This document shows positions 46,901-53,842 of a DNA stretch of 64,000 nucleotides, in pieces. Location of the stretch: positions 1 to 64,000 of the IMG/VR virus record IMGVR_UViG_3300036852_000741; one strand, written 5' to 3'. The translations under genes were made by a program, and so were the position numbers. The stretch is from a virus. The stretch's first letter is position 1. Every line of letters starts with the position of its first letter. The notes below the pieces were generated by a model. The model made no database searches. It was not told the origin of the DNA and saw only the letters and a list, made by a program, of their open reading frames with translations.

Positions 46901-46989
46901 ATTGGCGTGAGGGGATCGGCGCCTACCGACTCACGAGGGAGCCCCCGTGGCATTTCATGGGGTCGCTGGAGCTACCGGCGGCGGCGTGA
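43912..46989 (+). CDS. Polyvalent MuF-type head protein with zincin, ART-like and nuclease-like domains, 1025 aa
   Basis: Order of parts: Gly/Ala-rich hydrophobic start (1-70); MuF/SPP1 gp7-like head domain (about 90-235) with TPDCIALAGKVWPW and PPPRHFGCACTLYG; linker LHPRNRLGRW; zinc peptidase 1 with VLAHEIGHDLDDDLL (His383, His387); an ART-like domain (about 500-600) with WLFHATRREDAEAFAQRGID and GGGLYVSPTAHGASGYGREL; zinc peptidase 2 with HFAHEVGHFLVH (about 718); linker LHPRGRLE; and a C-terminal domain (about 930-1000) with GFEVKVVTTAASELKIKPKK, like small restriction-type nucleases. MuF proteins carry such effectors into the host with the DNA; the effector roles are inferred from motifs. 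Confidence 0.8.
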   Translation: MAARRPQPAPPPSFDQAAQGQDAGSLSAPVAGLAVGGVGAGAGVGAGYVAGAVTAAAGAAAIAKATKAILAALVRFFRRKNADDLVWLVGALRQARAAEGVTDDELRAIARDEIKLEQQFQKKAMARWAAALPRLLAIADPQERNSAIAKFQALERHYLNLRQQAMVTRADSRIEQRLLKELSPRGAYWKLSPFVMKSTPDCIALAGKVWPWSVIDAVGPPPRHFGCACTLYGVDEAKAAGWITDAQVPTDEHAALRQARDLLRRAEKLEEAVGEHFDHWAAYHDGKTEDPPTRVAALALDHFLEEGHKPKATQAEEAAYEEHLHPRNRLGRWAEVLKYNPHLPGEARNSRYRDAEGKLTGHIEYGPKFLDLPARQQEHVLAHEIGHDLDDDLLRDPHSWVWDEWNWADRAFEHLMGGPNTTPGERIADAYAAAFVGSVEDAVRWPAVLRIAQEAKARGLPIHERIEALLPEEPNDEPGEVLADLDWRAGYEGRRRWEALPDDAWVWLFHATRREDAEAFAQRGIDPLAKPRSLARERYEAGEHATFQPGAGVGGGLYVSPTAHGASGYGRELLAVKVRKRDVIVPPEQHGATVAMALGVSDAMVARAIPPEHVRRIETGGRELAPEAAAALLREPKAEPARRLYGATPERLADFAAALHRLDRITRADVEAGRVPGVAMGGLAAGVAGRADLAEGTITLTPSSFNADGTIDSVHFAHEVGHFLVHAVLRDGKVPPELEAMAAGHGRAEGRYGKIAGEGARLFGPDAKLPEEFIADSYADLIHGRAEFSYVPGLDGPDDPESREAALREFDARPQTRWLRWLAGVAGEHGLPDRGLWRFVRDEDGIYRLVARELQEAEYDDTLHPRGRLETVGHELPRLEWVDPPPLKPRTGERKAGGFTATGQTTTKLGDLIEGLLVGQLGLRSLLPEGGRQSPLDAGIGEWGFEVKVVTTAASELKIKPKKHEVASKVAYAQENGLTAASMIVVVDVDAKRAWAYWREGIGAYRLTREPPWHFMGSLELPAAA

Positions 46990-47026
46990 CGTAGGTAGCC
47001 TGCGCGGCCCCGACGGAGGAGTGCGC

Positions 47027-47203
47027 GTGCCGAGCCCCCGCCGCAAGTCCGACGACCCGCCGCCGGCACCCCGGGTGGTTCGGGGCCCTGGCGACGGGTG
47101 GCGCTACACCGACAGGGAGACCGGCGAGACGATCGGCTACGTCGAGGCGTTCACGCGGATGAGCGCTCGCAAGTTCCGCTTCAAGAAGAAGGCCAAGGAG
47201 TAG
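47027..47203 (+). CDS. Basic hypothetical protein, 58 aa
   Basis: Unknown, with SPRRKSDDPPPAPRVVRGPG and a basic end ARKFRFKKKAKE. TAGCCT at 46996-47001 gives a short leader with GGAGGA before the GTG (alternative GTG 47021). The 170 bases after it hold no gene. Confidence 0.65.
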   Translation: MPSPRRKSDDPPPAPRVVRGPGDGWRYTDRETGETIGYVEAFTRMSARKFRFKKKAKE

Positions 47204-47358
47204 GCTGCCGGCTGGCGGTGCTGGCGAGACTCCACGGCCGAGTCCTGCGGGGCGTTGAGGCCAAGAACGAAGCTGCGCGATGAGCGACCGGGTGCGCGCG
47301 TAGCCCCTCGTCTGGGGGCACCCGGGCTAGCGCCGCCCCCTCGAACGCCTCAAGCCAG

Positions 47359-47364
47359 TACCTT
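47359..47364 (+). promoter_or_regulatory. Leaderless-type -10 box TACCTT
   Basis: TACCTT, eight bases before an ATG without a ribosome site. Confidence 0.5.
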
Positions 47365-47372
47365 GCCGCGCC

Positions 47373-47525
47373 ATGACCAACACCAATCTGCGAGTAATCG
47401 TGGCGGGCCTGGTCGTGACGGCCGCGACCGTCGGGCTCTACGCGATCGAGGCGCCGTTGTGGCTTCTGGCGCTGGTGAGCGTGGTGGGCTCCCTGTCGAT
47501 GATCGCCTGGGCGTTTGACGAGTGA
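47373..47525 (+). CDS. Two-helix membrane protein, 50 aa
   Basis: Helices VIVAGLVVTAATVGLYAI and LWLLALVSVVGSLSMIAW joined by EAP, no charged loop. Leaderless start inferred. Role unknown. Confidence 0.65.
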   Translation: MTNTNLRVIVAGLVVTAATVGLYAIEAPLWLLALVSVVGSLSMIAWAFDE

Positions 47526-47584
47526 GCGCTGGGGCGTCCGGGCCGGCTGAGAGACTGGCGGGCCCGACCTTCCAGGAGGCCCAC

Positions 47585-47809
47585 ATGCGCGAGGCGATCA
47601 TGAGTGAGCTAGCGGCACGCAACGGCGGGCCGGGACTCACGGCCCGTGAGCTTGCCAGCTTCCTGCACGCGCCCGAGGCGATCGTGCGCAACATGCTCGC
47701 GGCGCTCGTGTTCCGCGAGAAGTGCGTGACGTGCGATGCGCGTGGCCGCTTCTCTATCGGTGAGCCCTCGGCGCTGCTGGCCGCCGGGCCGATGCCGCTG
47801 GGGGCGTGA
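47585..47809 (+). CDS. Winged-helix-like protein, 74 aa
   Basis: REAIMSELAARNGGPGLTAR, ELASFLHAPEAIVRNMLAAL and FREKCVTCDARGRFSI make a compact wHTH with a CxxC in its wing. ATG chosen because CCCGACCTTCCAGGAGG precedes it; a GTG at 47522 overlapping the previous stop would add 21 residues. Confidence 0.7.
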   Translation: MREAIMSELAARNGGPGLTARELASFLHAPEAIVRNMLAALVFREKCVTCDARGRFSIGEPSALLAAGPMPLGA

Positions 47810-48045
47810 TGGCCGAGGCCGAGGAGAACGGCTGGATTCGGTGTGAGCGCAGCCACGAGGTCAAGGTGGGCGTGCTCTCCGGTCGGCTTGTGGTCCTGTA
47901 CGTCAACGTGGACGGCCGCGCGGCGAGCCTCTCGCTGCTGGACCCGGAGGTCGCGCGCGAGCTTGGTGACGCGCTGGAGGCGGCGGCGGTGAAGGTCGGG
48001 GCGCCGATCCGCGCGGCGCATGAGAACCCGAGGGCGGGGCGGTGA
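47809..48045 (+). CDS. Hypothetical protein, 78 aa
   Basis: Unknown, beta-rich (EVKVGVLSGRLVVLYVNVDG) with a C-terminal helix. ATG overlaps the previous stop as TGATG. Confidence 0.7.
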   Translation: MAEAEENGWIRCERSHEVKVGVLSGRLVVLYVNVDGRAASLSLLDPEVARELGDALEAAAVKVGAPIRAAHENPRAGR

Positions 48046-48287
48046 GCATCGAGCGCATGTTCTACTGCGAGGGGCCGGGCTGTGGCGACCAGCACGACGA
48101 CGGCCTGCCGGTGCACGCCATCACCGCGAGCCCGTACCCCCATCTTCCGATGGGCTTCATCGAGACCCGCCAGCGCCAGGACGGCGAGGACTTCGAGCAC
48201 CACTTCTGCTCGTGGGACTGCTTGATGAAGTACGCCGCCCAGCACCCACCGCCGGAGATGATCGAGGTGGAGGACCCCGGCTCGTGA
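48042..48287 (+). CDS. Zinc-binding actinophage-type protein, 81 aa
   Basis: MFYCEGPGCGDQHDD, then FEHHFCSWDCLMKYAAQHPP is a pattern I know from actinophages (C...C...HFCSW.CL..Y.A). Function unknown. GTGA overlap. Confidence 0.75.
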   Translation: MSIERMFYCEGPGCGDQHDDGLPVHAITASPYPHLPMGFIETRQRQDGEDFEHHFCSWDCLMKYAAQHPPPEMIEVEDPGS

Positions 48288-48400
48288 ACGCCGAGGATGA
48301 GCGGCGGCTGGCGCACGCGTTCTGGCGCGGCTACTACTTCGGCGCGGCCGTCGGGGTCGCCGGGTTCGTCGGCGGGATGCTGTTGGCGAGGCTGGCCTGA
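48284..48400 (+). CDS. Small membrane protein, 38 aa
   Basis: One helix (YYFGAAVGVAGFVGGMLLAR) after a charged start NAEDERRLAHAFWRG. GTGA and TGATG overlaps with both neighbours. Confidence 0.65.
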   Translation: MNAEDERRLAHAFWRGYYFGAAVGVAGFVGGMLLARLA

Positions 48401-48573
48401 TGCGAGGGAAGCAAGCCCCGACGCGCGGGGAGTGGGGGCGGATGCCGGCGGCCTTCGGCGCGATGATTGTCGTGGGCTTGTACCTGCGCTGGGCCGACCC
48501 GCCCGTTGGCCTCGGCTTCGTTGTCCTGCTGGTGTGCAACCTCATCGTGGGGCGGTGGGTCGAGCATGGCTGA
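48400..48573 (+). CDS. Two-helix membrane protein, 57 aa
   Basis: Basic start (RGKQAPTRGEWGR) and helices AAFGAMIVVGLYLRW and GLGFVVLLVCNLIVGRW. Coupled to the gene before it. Confidence 0.65.
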   Translation: MRGKQAPTRGEWGRMPAAFGAMIVVGLYLRWADPPVGLGFVVLLVCNLIVGRWVEHG

Positions 48574-48582
48574 GGGGCAGTG

Positions 48583-48756
48583 ATGGATCGGCTTGGGCCG
48601 CGCTGCGGGTGTTGCGGGCAGCCGCTGGACCCGCCGCTGGACTTCCTGGCCCGAGTGGTGATGCGGGGTGCGGCGACGTGGCTGTGGACGCTGCCCTGCC
48701 GAATCTGCGAGGCGTTCGCCCGGCTGCGGGCGCTGCGTGACGGGGGTCCGTGGTGA
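48583..48756 (+). CDS. Cys-rich hypothetical protein, 57 aa
   Basis: RCGCCGQPLDPPLDFLARVV and LPCRICEAFARLRA carry two CxxC motifs around an amphipathic helix. Unknown family. Confidence 0.6.
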   Translation: MDRLGPRCGCCGQPLDPPLDFLARVVMRGAATWLWTLPCRICEAFARLRALRDGGPW

Positions 48757-49028
48757 CTGGCGCCCCGCGGGAAAAGCGACTGTCCGTGTTCCGGCGGGTC
48801 TACCTGTTCGCCCGCGACTACTTCAGCGAGTTCGGCATCGCCTGGTCGTTGGCGCGGATGCACGACTGCGAGCGCAACGGCGGACACCGCTGGGGCGACG
48901 TGCAGCCCGACGAAACGATGGGCCGCGGGCAGACCTGCTCGCGCTGCGGGACCTTCCGTGGCGTGACGAAGACCAGCGGGACGGCTGTCACGAACACGCC
49001 GCTGTCTGTCCAGATGCGGACGAAGTGA
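48753..49028 (+). CDS. Zinc-knuckle hypothetical protein, 91 aa
   Basis: Basic helical N-terminus, then ARMHDCERNGGHRWGDVQPD and QTCSRCGTFRGV, a GHxW...CxxCG site as in the short gene before the MuF protein. GTG overlaps the previous stop. Confidence 0.65.
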   Translation: MTGAPREKRLSVFRRVYLFARDYFSEFGIAWSLARMHDCERNGGHRWGDVQPDETMGRGQTCSRCGTFRGVTKTSGTAVTNTPLSVQMRTK

Positions 49029-49040
49029 CCGAGGACAGAG

Positions 49041-49238
49041 ATGACGGTGTTTGCAGCGTTCAACGATGAGCAACTTGACGAACTGACGGAGGCATTGGAT
49101 GCCGCCTACCGCGAGGGCGGTTTCGACACCGAGGGCGATCTTGCAGGCGCGTTACGCACTGAGCATGAGGCGCGTGCAAGGCCGATGGCCAAGGCTCATG
49201 GGGCGCCGCCCTGCACGCCCAAGGAGTGGGGGCGTTGA
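49041..49238 (+). CDS. Hypothetical protein, 65 aa
   Basis: Unknown helical protein (NDEQLDELTEALDAAYREGG). GAGGACAGAG serves as ribosome site. Confidence 0.65.
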   Translation: MTVFAAFNDEQLDELTEALDAAYREGGFDTEGDLAGALRTEHEARARPMAKAHGAPPCTPKEWGR

Positions 49239-49266
49239 TAGCTGCCACATCGCGGACGGAGAAGCC

Positions 49267-49497
49267 ATGAGGCGCCGCCTCCTGCTGCTGTGGCTGCGCA
49301 CCGGCTACCGGCCGCTCGCGCGGCTACTCCACCGCTTCGACCTGCACCACACCGTTCGCATGGGCCCGCTGGAGGACGGCGTGACCGTCCACCGCTGCGA
49401 GTGGTGCGGCGTCAGCAGGACCGAGGTTCCGATGGAGGTCACGATGCGCCGGATGGCTGCTGCTTCGCGGACGACCGGAGGGACGCCGAATGCCTGA
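49267..49497 (+). CDS. Zinc-knuckle hypothetical protein, 76 aa
   Basis: Basic start (RRRLLLLWLRTGYRPLARLL), then TVHRCEWCGVSRTE. The tail AAASRTTGGTPNA is encoded by the repeated start cassette. Confidence 0.7.
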   Translation: MRRRLLLLWLRTGYRPLARLLHRFDLHHTVRMGPLEDGVTVHRCEWCGVSRTEVPMEVTMRRMAAASRTTGGTPNA

Positions 49498-49693
49498 CTG
49501 GCAGCAGAACGAGTACGGCAACTGGGTTCCTGCCGAGCCGCTGGAAGGCACGTTCGGGCTGCGATGGGAGTTCGCGTGGCAGCATCGCCGCTCGCTGGGC
49601 CAAAACATCGTTCGTGCCGTCGTGGGCGGCTGGCGCGACACGCGCACCGTCGATCGGCTGGCTGCTACGTCGCGGACGGAGAGCCAGCGATGA
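49490..49693 (+). CDS. Hypothetical protein, 67 aa
   Basis: Trp-rich (PDWQQNEYGNWVPAEPLEGT, GLRWEFAWQH), ending LAATSRTESQR through the cassette. Eight-base overlap with the previous gene. Confidence 0.7.
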   Translation: MPDWQQNEYGNWVPAEPLEGTFGLRWEFAWQHRRSLGQNIVRAVVGGWRDTRTVDRLAATSRTESQR

Positions 49694-49923
49694 CCCAGCG
49701 GGATCGGCGGCAATTGTCACAAACGGCGCTCGCGGAGACTCCACTAGATATGAGCCAACCCCGCAAGACCGCAGACGACCTGCTCCGCGAGTGGATGCAG
49801 GAGAACGACGACGCCAAGCGCGCAGTCCTCCGCAGGCAGTACTTCGACGCCAGAGCCATCGAGCTTCGTCGCCCGGCGAAACGACGGGCCGCCCCTAAGC
49901 GGACGACCGGAGAGACGCCATGA
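49690..49923 (+). CDS. Hypothetical protein, 77 aa
   Basis: Unknown, helical (TADDLLREWMQENDDAKRAV), basic end then APKRTTGETP from the cassette. An internal ATG (MSQPRK) 20 codons in is possible. Confidence 0.65.
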   Translation: MTQRDRRQLSQTALAETPLDMSQPRKTADDLLREWMQENDDAKRAVLRRQYFDARAIELRRPAKRRAAPKRTTGETP

Positions 49924-50186
49924 GCGAGTGCGATTGCCCGCACATGCCCGGACGCCCCCCGGCGTACCACGCGATCGACTGCCCGCTCGCGCCTCCTGGG
50001 GACCAGAAGGTCATCTTCGAGGAACACGCCATCGAGGCGATCGGATGGCTCAGCGCCGAACTGGCGGGTCGCGCCGACGCCTGGAACGGCAACGCGCCCG
50101 ACTGGTTCCCTGAGCCGCCCGAGTTCCTCGACCTGTGGCGTCAGGCGTTGGCTTCTACTAAGCGGACGACCGAGGGGACGCCGTGA
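49920..50186 (+). CDS. Hypothetical Cys/His protein, 88 aa
   Basis: Opening SECDCPHMPGRPPAYHAIDC suggests a metal site; then helix AIEAIGWLSAELAGRADAWN. Ends STKRTTEGTP from the cassette. Confidence 0.7.
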   Translation: MSECDCPHMPGRPPAYHAIDCPLAPPGDQKVIFEEHAIEAIGWLSAELAGRADAWNGNAPDWFPEPPEFLDLWRQALASTKRTTEGTP

Positions 50187-50341
50187 GCTACCCGTTGCTC
50201 TGTCAACGCTGCGGTCGCCCGGCCGGTCTGACAAGCGAGCCCAAGCAGCCCGATCCCGAACGGGTGGTCGTACGGTGCTGGGACTGCCATCGCCGTGGGC
50301 GCATCTCGCTGGCTGTCCCTAAGCGGACGGAGAAATCGTGA
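50183..50341 (+). CDS. Zinc-ribbon protein, 52 aa
   Basis: LLCQRCGRPAGLTSEPKQPD and VRCWDCHRRGRIS give two CxxC knuckles. Ends AVPKRTEKS. GTG overlaps the previous stop. Confidence 0.7.
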   Translation: MSYPLLCQRCGRPAGLTSEPKQPDPERVVVRCWDCHRRGRISLAVPKRTEKS

Positions 50342-50472
50342 GCGCGGTCTACTGGTTCATCCGGTATCTGCTGGCGCTCTGCTTCCGCCGCCCCGACGCC
50401 GTTGCGATCTATCGGTCGATGGCTGCTACTTCGCGGACGATCCAGCAGCCAGCGGAGGGCGAGGGCCCATGA
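50338..50472 (+). CDS. Hypothetical protein, 44 aa
   Basis: Short, with one hydrophobic aromatic segment (VYWFIRYLLALCF) and the cassette-derived MAATSRTIQQPA tail. Confidence 0.55.
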   Translation: MSAVYWFIRYLLALCFRRPDAVAIYRSMAATSRTIQQPAEGEGP

Positions 50473-50780
50473 CGGAGCCGCGCAATGAGCCGCCAGCTTC
50501 CGCTCCGCGGGAAACTCAGAAGCTGGCCGATCCGGACGTGGCCTTCATCCTTGAGCGACTCAGGCAATCGGGCAGGGAGAAGGACGAGCCGGTGCTGGCG
50601 CTTGCGGCGGCGCTCGTCGTGGCCGAGGCCGAGGTCGAGCGGCTGCGCGAGGCGCTGCGCCGGATCGCCGAGGAGCCGTGCCCGCATCCCGGACCAACCG
50701 TCCCGATGTGCCCCTACTGCGCTGAGGATGCGCGCGAGGCACTGGCGCTCGGTATGCGGACGACCGGAGGGCCGACGTGA
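50469..50780 (+). CDS. Hypothetical helical protein with CxxC, 103 aa
   Basis: Helix pair (LADPDVAFILERLRQSGREK, ALVVAEAEVERLREALRRIA), then PCPHPGPTVPMCPYCAEDAR and the tail MRTTGGPT. A layout common in small phage proteins; function unknown. Confidence 0.7.
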   Translation: MTEPRNEPPASAPRETQKLADPDVAFILERLRQSGREKDEPVLALAAALVVAEAEVERLREALRRIAEEPCPHPGPTVPMCPYCAEDAREALALGMRTTGGPT

Positions 50781-52732
50781 CGTTCGTGTTGTGGATCAGC
50801 GAGGACGATGGCATCGACCTTGGGCCAACGCCGGAACTGCTCGCCGCCTTCCGTGAGATGGCGCAGGCGGCCGACGGCGACGAGTACGGGCAACTCTGGT
50901 ACGTCCCGCAGACCGCCGACGAGACGATGCCGGCTGACTACATCGCGGCGGCGTCCGCCCAGGCGGCGGACCTGCTGGTGGCGGCCGGCGACAGGCTGGG
51001 CGGGCACGCGCGCTGGGTCCTGGAGCGCCTGGCGGCGGCGGGTGCCCTGGAGGAGGCGTTCAGCCCGGACCAGCCGCGCTACCCGAAGGGCCACCCGAAG
51101 GCCGGGCAGTGGCGTCCGAAGATCGCCGCCGGCCGGGGCCGGATCGCCCCCGGGCATCTGAAGAACGACCTGTTCTACCTGCGCTACTCGATCAAGGCCG
51201 CCCAGGAGGCGCCGCAGGCGCAGGGCGCGGTGGTGGGCACCCGTCGCCTGGCGGAAATCGGCCACGAGGTCGAGAAGATCGCGCTGCGCTACTCGACGCG
51301 CCGCGACTACGAGAAGCGTCTGGCGGACATCCGCGCGGAGCGCAGGCGCATCTCTGATGCGCACTGGGAGCGTTGGGAGGGGTGGGCCCATACCGCCACC
51401 GGGGAGGAGTGGAAGGCCGCCTCGATGGACGAGGAGCGCTTTCTGTCCGCGCGCGACAAGGAGCGCCTGGCGGAGATAGTGACCGAGGAACTGAAGCTCG
51501 CGCGCGACCGCGATCGCGCCGACAAGGACGCGATCCTGGGGGTGCTCGCCGAGATGCGCAAAATGGGCGGCAAGGTGCGCCAGGGGTCAGTGAACATCGA
51601 CCCGGAGGACCCCGACGGCTACTTCTTCATCGCGCTCAAGAGCGGCGAGCAGCGGGAGGTCACCCACGAGACGACGATTCAGGCGATAGAGGAGTCGCGC
51701 ACCAAGGTGCAGGCCGCCTACCGCAACGTGGCCAAGCTGTTGCCGGCGGACTGGCTGGCGGATACGTCGGCAAAGGGCGAGGTGCACACGCTGTTGTCCA
51801 CCAAGCGGGCGTGGCATCGCCGGGAGACGCCGAGCGTGCTGCGCGACCCGTGGGAGGCGGCCCGCCACAAGTTCACCGAGCTACAGAGCGAGGGCCACAA
51901 GTTCCTGGGCCTGCACAAGCAGTACCCGTTCGCGCTGTTCGCCGACAGGGACACCGGCGAGGTCTTCGCGCTGCGCCAGGACGGCACTGTGGTCACCGAG
52001 GCGTGGGATCGCGTCAGGCTCGTGAGCTTCCCGATGGCCGGCGAGGGCACCCTGGAGGACATCTTGGTGCCGGCGCACAGTCTGCCGGCCGCCCCGCTCA
52101 AGCCGGGCGCGAAGGACTACTACGCCGAGATGCGCGCGGAGGCTCTGCGGCTGATGCGCGAGGAGGGCTACGCCTGGGTGGGGATGCGCGGCAAGTGGGG
52201 AACGCTGCGCTCGCCGCAGGGCGAGGAGGTGAGCCTGGACTGGGCGGGCAAGCCGCTGACCTCGCAGGTGGGCGCGGGCGGCACCAAGGCCGCCCTGCCG
52301 CCGCTGCTGCCCGGTGTGATCCCCGACCCACCGCCACCGAAGGTCGAGGACTCCACCATCCGGGTGGACCCTCGGGACGAGCACAAGGTCCTCCACGAGC
52401 TAGCCCACCGTATGGAGGTCGTGGTGGGCGAGGAGAACCAGGCCGGCTACCGTCCGCTGCACTATGCCGCCCTGCTGTTCTTGCAGCAGCGCACCCAGGG
52501 TGAGAGCCTGGTGAAACTCATCGACCTGTACCCCGGCTACGCCTACGAGGACGACGAGGTGACCCGCCCGGACAAGTTTGTGGACGCCTACGTTGGCAAG
52601 GACTATGGCGGCCGGGCCACCGAGGTCATCACAATGGGCCTCGAAATGCTGTTCTATCCGCGCTACAAGCGTGATCTGGCCGACGACCCGGAGATGAAGC
52701 GATGGGTGCTGGGACTGCTGGCAGCGGCGTGA
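50777..52732 (+). CDS. Large protein with zincin motif and phage linker, 651 aa
   Basis: The N-terminal 100 residues are helical, then RYPKGHPKAGQWRPK, the HP-G-G-W linker common in MuF-fused phage effectors. A long charged coil (RLADIRAERRRISDAHWERW) follows. The C-terminal part has EHKVLHELAHRMEVVVGEEN, a zinc-peptidase helix (HELAH), and EVITMGLEMLFYPR, which could supply the third ligand Glu. I infer a polyvalent or injected protein related to the MuF fusion; the target is unknown. Confidence 0.7.
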   Translation: MTFVLWISEDDGIDLGPTPELLAAFREMAQAADGDEYGQLWYVPQTADETMPADYIAAASAQAADLLVAAGDRLGGHARWVLERLAAAGALEEAFSPDQPRYPKGHPKAGQWRPKIAAGRGRIAPGHLKNDLFYLRYSIKAAQEAPQAQGAVVGTRRLAEIGHEVEKIALRYSTRRDYEKRLADIRAERRRISDAHWERWEGWAHTATGEEWKAASMDEERFLSARDKERLAEIVTEELKLARDRDRADKDAILGVLAEMRKMGGKVRQGSVNIDPEDPDGYFFIALKSGEQREVTHETTIQAIEESRTKVQAAYRNVAKLLPADWLADTSAKGEVHTLLSTKRAWHRRETPSVLRDPWEAARHKFTELQSEGHKFLGLHKQYPFALFADRDTGEVFALRQDGTVVTEAWDRVRLVSFPMAGEGTLEDILVPAHSLPAAPLKPGAKDYYAEMRAEALRLMREEGYAWVGMRGKWGTLRSPQGEEVSLDWAGKPLTSQVGAGGTKAALPPLLPGVIPDPPPPKVEDSTIRVDPRDEHKVLHELAHRMEVVVGEENQAGYRPLHYAALLFLQQRTQGESLVKLIDLYPGYAYEDDEVTRPDKFVDAYVGKDYGGRATEVITMGLEMLFYPRYKRDLADDPEMKRWVLGLLAAA

Positions 52733-53001
52733 CCTTCCACTGGCGGGGAGCCCTGGACGGCCGTCCCGTCGAGGGCGAGGTGGACGAGGGCATGATTCTC
52801 GGGCCGCCGGTGGTCACGATCTGGGTGGAGGCGCTGGTGGACGGCAAGGCGCACGTGGGCGAGGGCCCGTGGTCAGGCCGGGCGACGCTGGACGACGAGG
52901 TGCTGGCTCGGGCGACGATCGCCGCCGTGCTCGACACGGGGAGCGCCAGCTTCGATCCGCCCGCGCCGGTGGACGATGTTCCCGTCGATGCCGTGGCGTG
53001 A
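52729..53001 (+). CDS. Hypothetical protein, 90 aa
   Basis: Unknown, beta-rich (FHWRGALDGRPVEGEVDEGM, VVTIWVEALVDGKAHVGEGP), acidic tail. GTG overlaps the previous stop. Confidence 0.7.
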   Translation: MTFHWRGALDGRPVEGEVDEGMILGPPVVTIWVEALVDGKAHVGEGPWSGRATLDDEVLARATIAAVLDTGSASFDPPAPVDDVPVDAVA

Positions 53002-53004
53002 GAC

Positions 53005-53223
53005 GTGGCCGAGCCATGCACGGTGCTCCTAGACGGCTCGCCTATGACATGGGCGGCGGCCCTGAGCCTCGTGCGCGCCGGCCACGCCGCTCGCGACCAT
53101 CCGCCGCTGGAGTTCGACTCGGCCAGCGACCTGCCTTGCCCGCTTGCTCGGACGCTGTTCGTCTGGGGCGAGAAGCGCGCCCCCGGTCGCGTGACTATCA
53201 AGATGGGAGACACCTGGCGATGA
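53005..53223 (+). CDS. Hypothetical protein, 72 aa
   Basis: Unknown, alpha/beta (PCTVLLDGSPMTWAAALSLV). Three bases after the previous stop; no strong ribosome site. Confidence 0.65.
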   Translation: MAEPCTVLLDGSPMTWAAALSLVRAGHAARDHPPLEFDSASDLPCPLARTLFVWGEKRAPGRVTIKMGDTWR

Positions 53224-53426
53224 TCGAACATGGCGGCGGCGGGTGGACGGCGAGGCATCTGCTGGCCGACTACAAGGCGGCGCTTGTGGCCGCGCGCGAG
53301 CGTGCCGACCTCTACGAGCGCACGCTGCGCGGTATCGCCCAGCGCGGCGAGTGGGCGACTGCGCGGGCCGCTCGCCGGGCACTGAAGAAGGCAGAAGCAG
53401 CACTGGAGAAGGCAGAGGCAGCATGA
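53220..53426 (+). CDS. Basic helical protein, 68 aa
   Basis: Long helix (DYKAALVAARERADLYERTL) and an Ala/Lys tail (ARRALKKAEAALEKAEAA). ATGA overlap with the previous gene. Confidence 0.65.
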   Translation: MIEHGGGGWTARHLLADYKAALVAARERADLYERTLRGIAQRGEWATARAARRALKKAEAALEKAEAA

Positions 53427-53602
53427 CGACGATCGCCCCACCGCGTCGGTGTGACCCCGAGGCCGAGCACGGCGAGGGGCACGACCTGTTCGTGGGCGCC
53501 TGCGAGGAGGGTCCGTACGCGCAGACGCTGTGGATGAAGTGCCGCGACTGCGGCTACTGGTGGGAGCGCCGGCTCGACTTTGGCTACGAGGGCGTCACCT
53601 AG
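53423..53602 (+). CDS. Zinc-knuckle hypothetical protein, 59 aa
   Basis: RRCDPEAEHGEGHDLFVGAC and MKCRDCGYWWERRLDFG; CxxCG with earlier Cys/His. Its TAG stop is the start of the next operator. Confidence 0.7.
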   Translation: MTTIAPPRRCDPEAEHGEGHDLFVGACEEGPYAQTLWMKCRDCGYWWERRLDFGYEGVT

Positions 53603-53622
53603 CTCACGTCGCGTGCTAGGCT
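53600..53622 (+). promoter_or_regulatory. Dyad promoter with leader hairpin
   Basis: TAGCTCACGTCGCGTGCTA overlapping TAGGCT (53617-53622). A hairpin with GAGACC-GTTG-GGTCTC (53632-53647) and complementary GCGCGA flanks follows, then GCGACCAAGGGAGC. Confidence 0.85.
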
Positions 53623-53667
53623 CCGCGCGATCGAGACCGTTGGGTCTCGCGCGACCAAGGGAGCGCC

Positions 53668-53835
53668 ATGACGGAGAAGCCGGAGAGGCCGAAGTCCACA
53701 CCGGGCAGGCCGATCATCAAGGACGGGCCGCGCCACGGGCAGCCACGCACCCGCGTGCAGGGCGGCGGGTACGGCAAGCCGCCGCACCTGCGCCGCACGC
53801 GGAGCGACAAGGGCGTCCCGCGCAAGCCGAAGTGA
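53668..53835 (+). CDS. Basic Pro/Gly-rich protein, 55 aa
   Basis: Low-complexity basic protein (EKPERPKSTPGRPIIKDGPR), likely disordered and nucleic-acid-binding. Start set by the start-associated sequence. Confidence 0.65.
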   Translation: MTEKPERPKSTPGRPIIKDGPRHGQPRTRVQGGGYGKPPHLRRTRSDKGVPRKPK

Positions 53836-53842
53836 CGGCCGA

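Larger units (their letters stand above)
49241..50776 (+). repeat. Eight copies of a compact start cassette
   Basis: A roughly 25-35 base word recurs before eight consecutive genes, at 49241-49266, 49455-49489, 49659-49689, 49888-49919, 50150-50182, 50311-50337, 50421-50468 and 50745-50776. Core: GCTGCTACTTCGCGGACG, then ACCGGAGGGACGCC and the start codon. A ninth, degenerate copy is at 56164-56195. The GCTAC-T part resembles the extended -10 of the dyad promoters, and GGAG is the ribosome site. Being inside coding ends, it gives upstream proteins the tail SRTTGGTP or variants. Confidence 0.75.

Noticed and set aside
45781-46953. 390-codon minus-strand frame opposite the MuF fusion, and similar ones at 61343-62557 and 20978-21910
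   Set aside because: Each is the third-position shadow of a gene with recognisable domains, with Arg/Gly/His-rich translations and no start signals.
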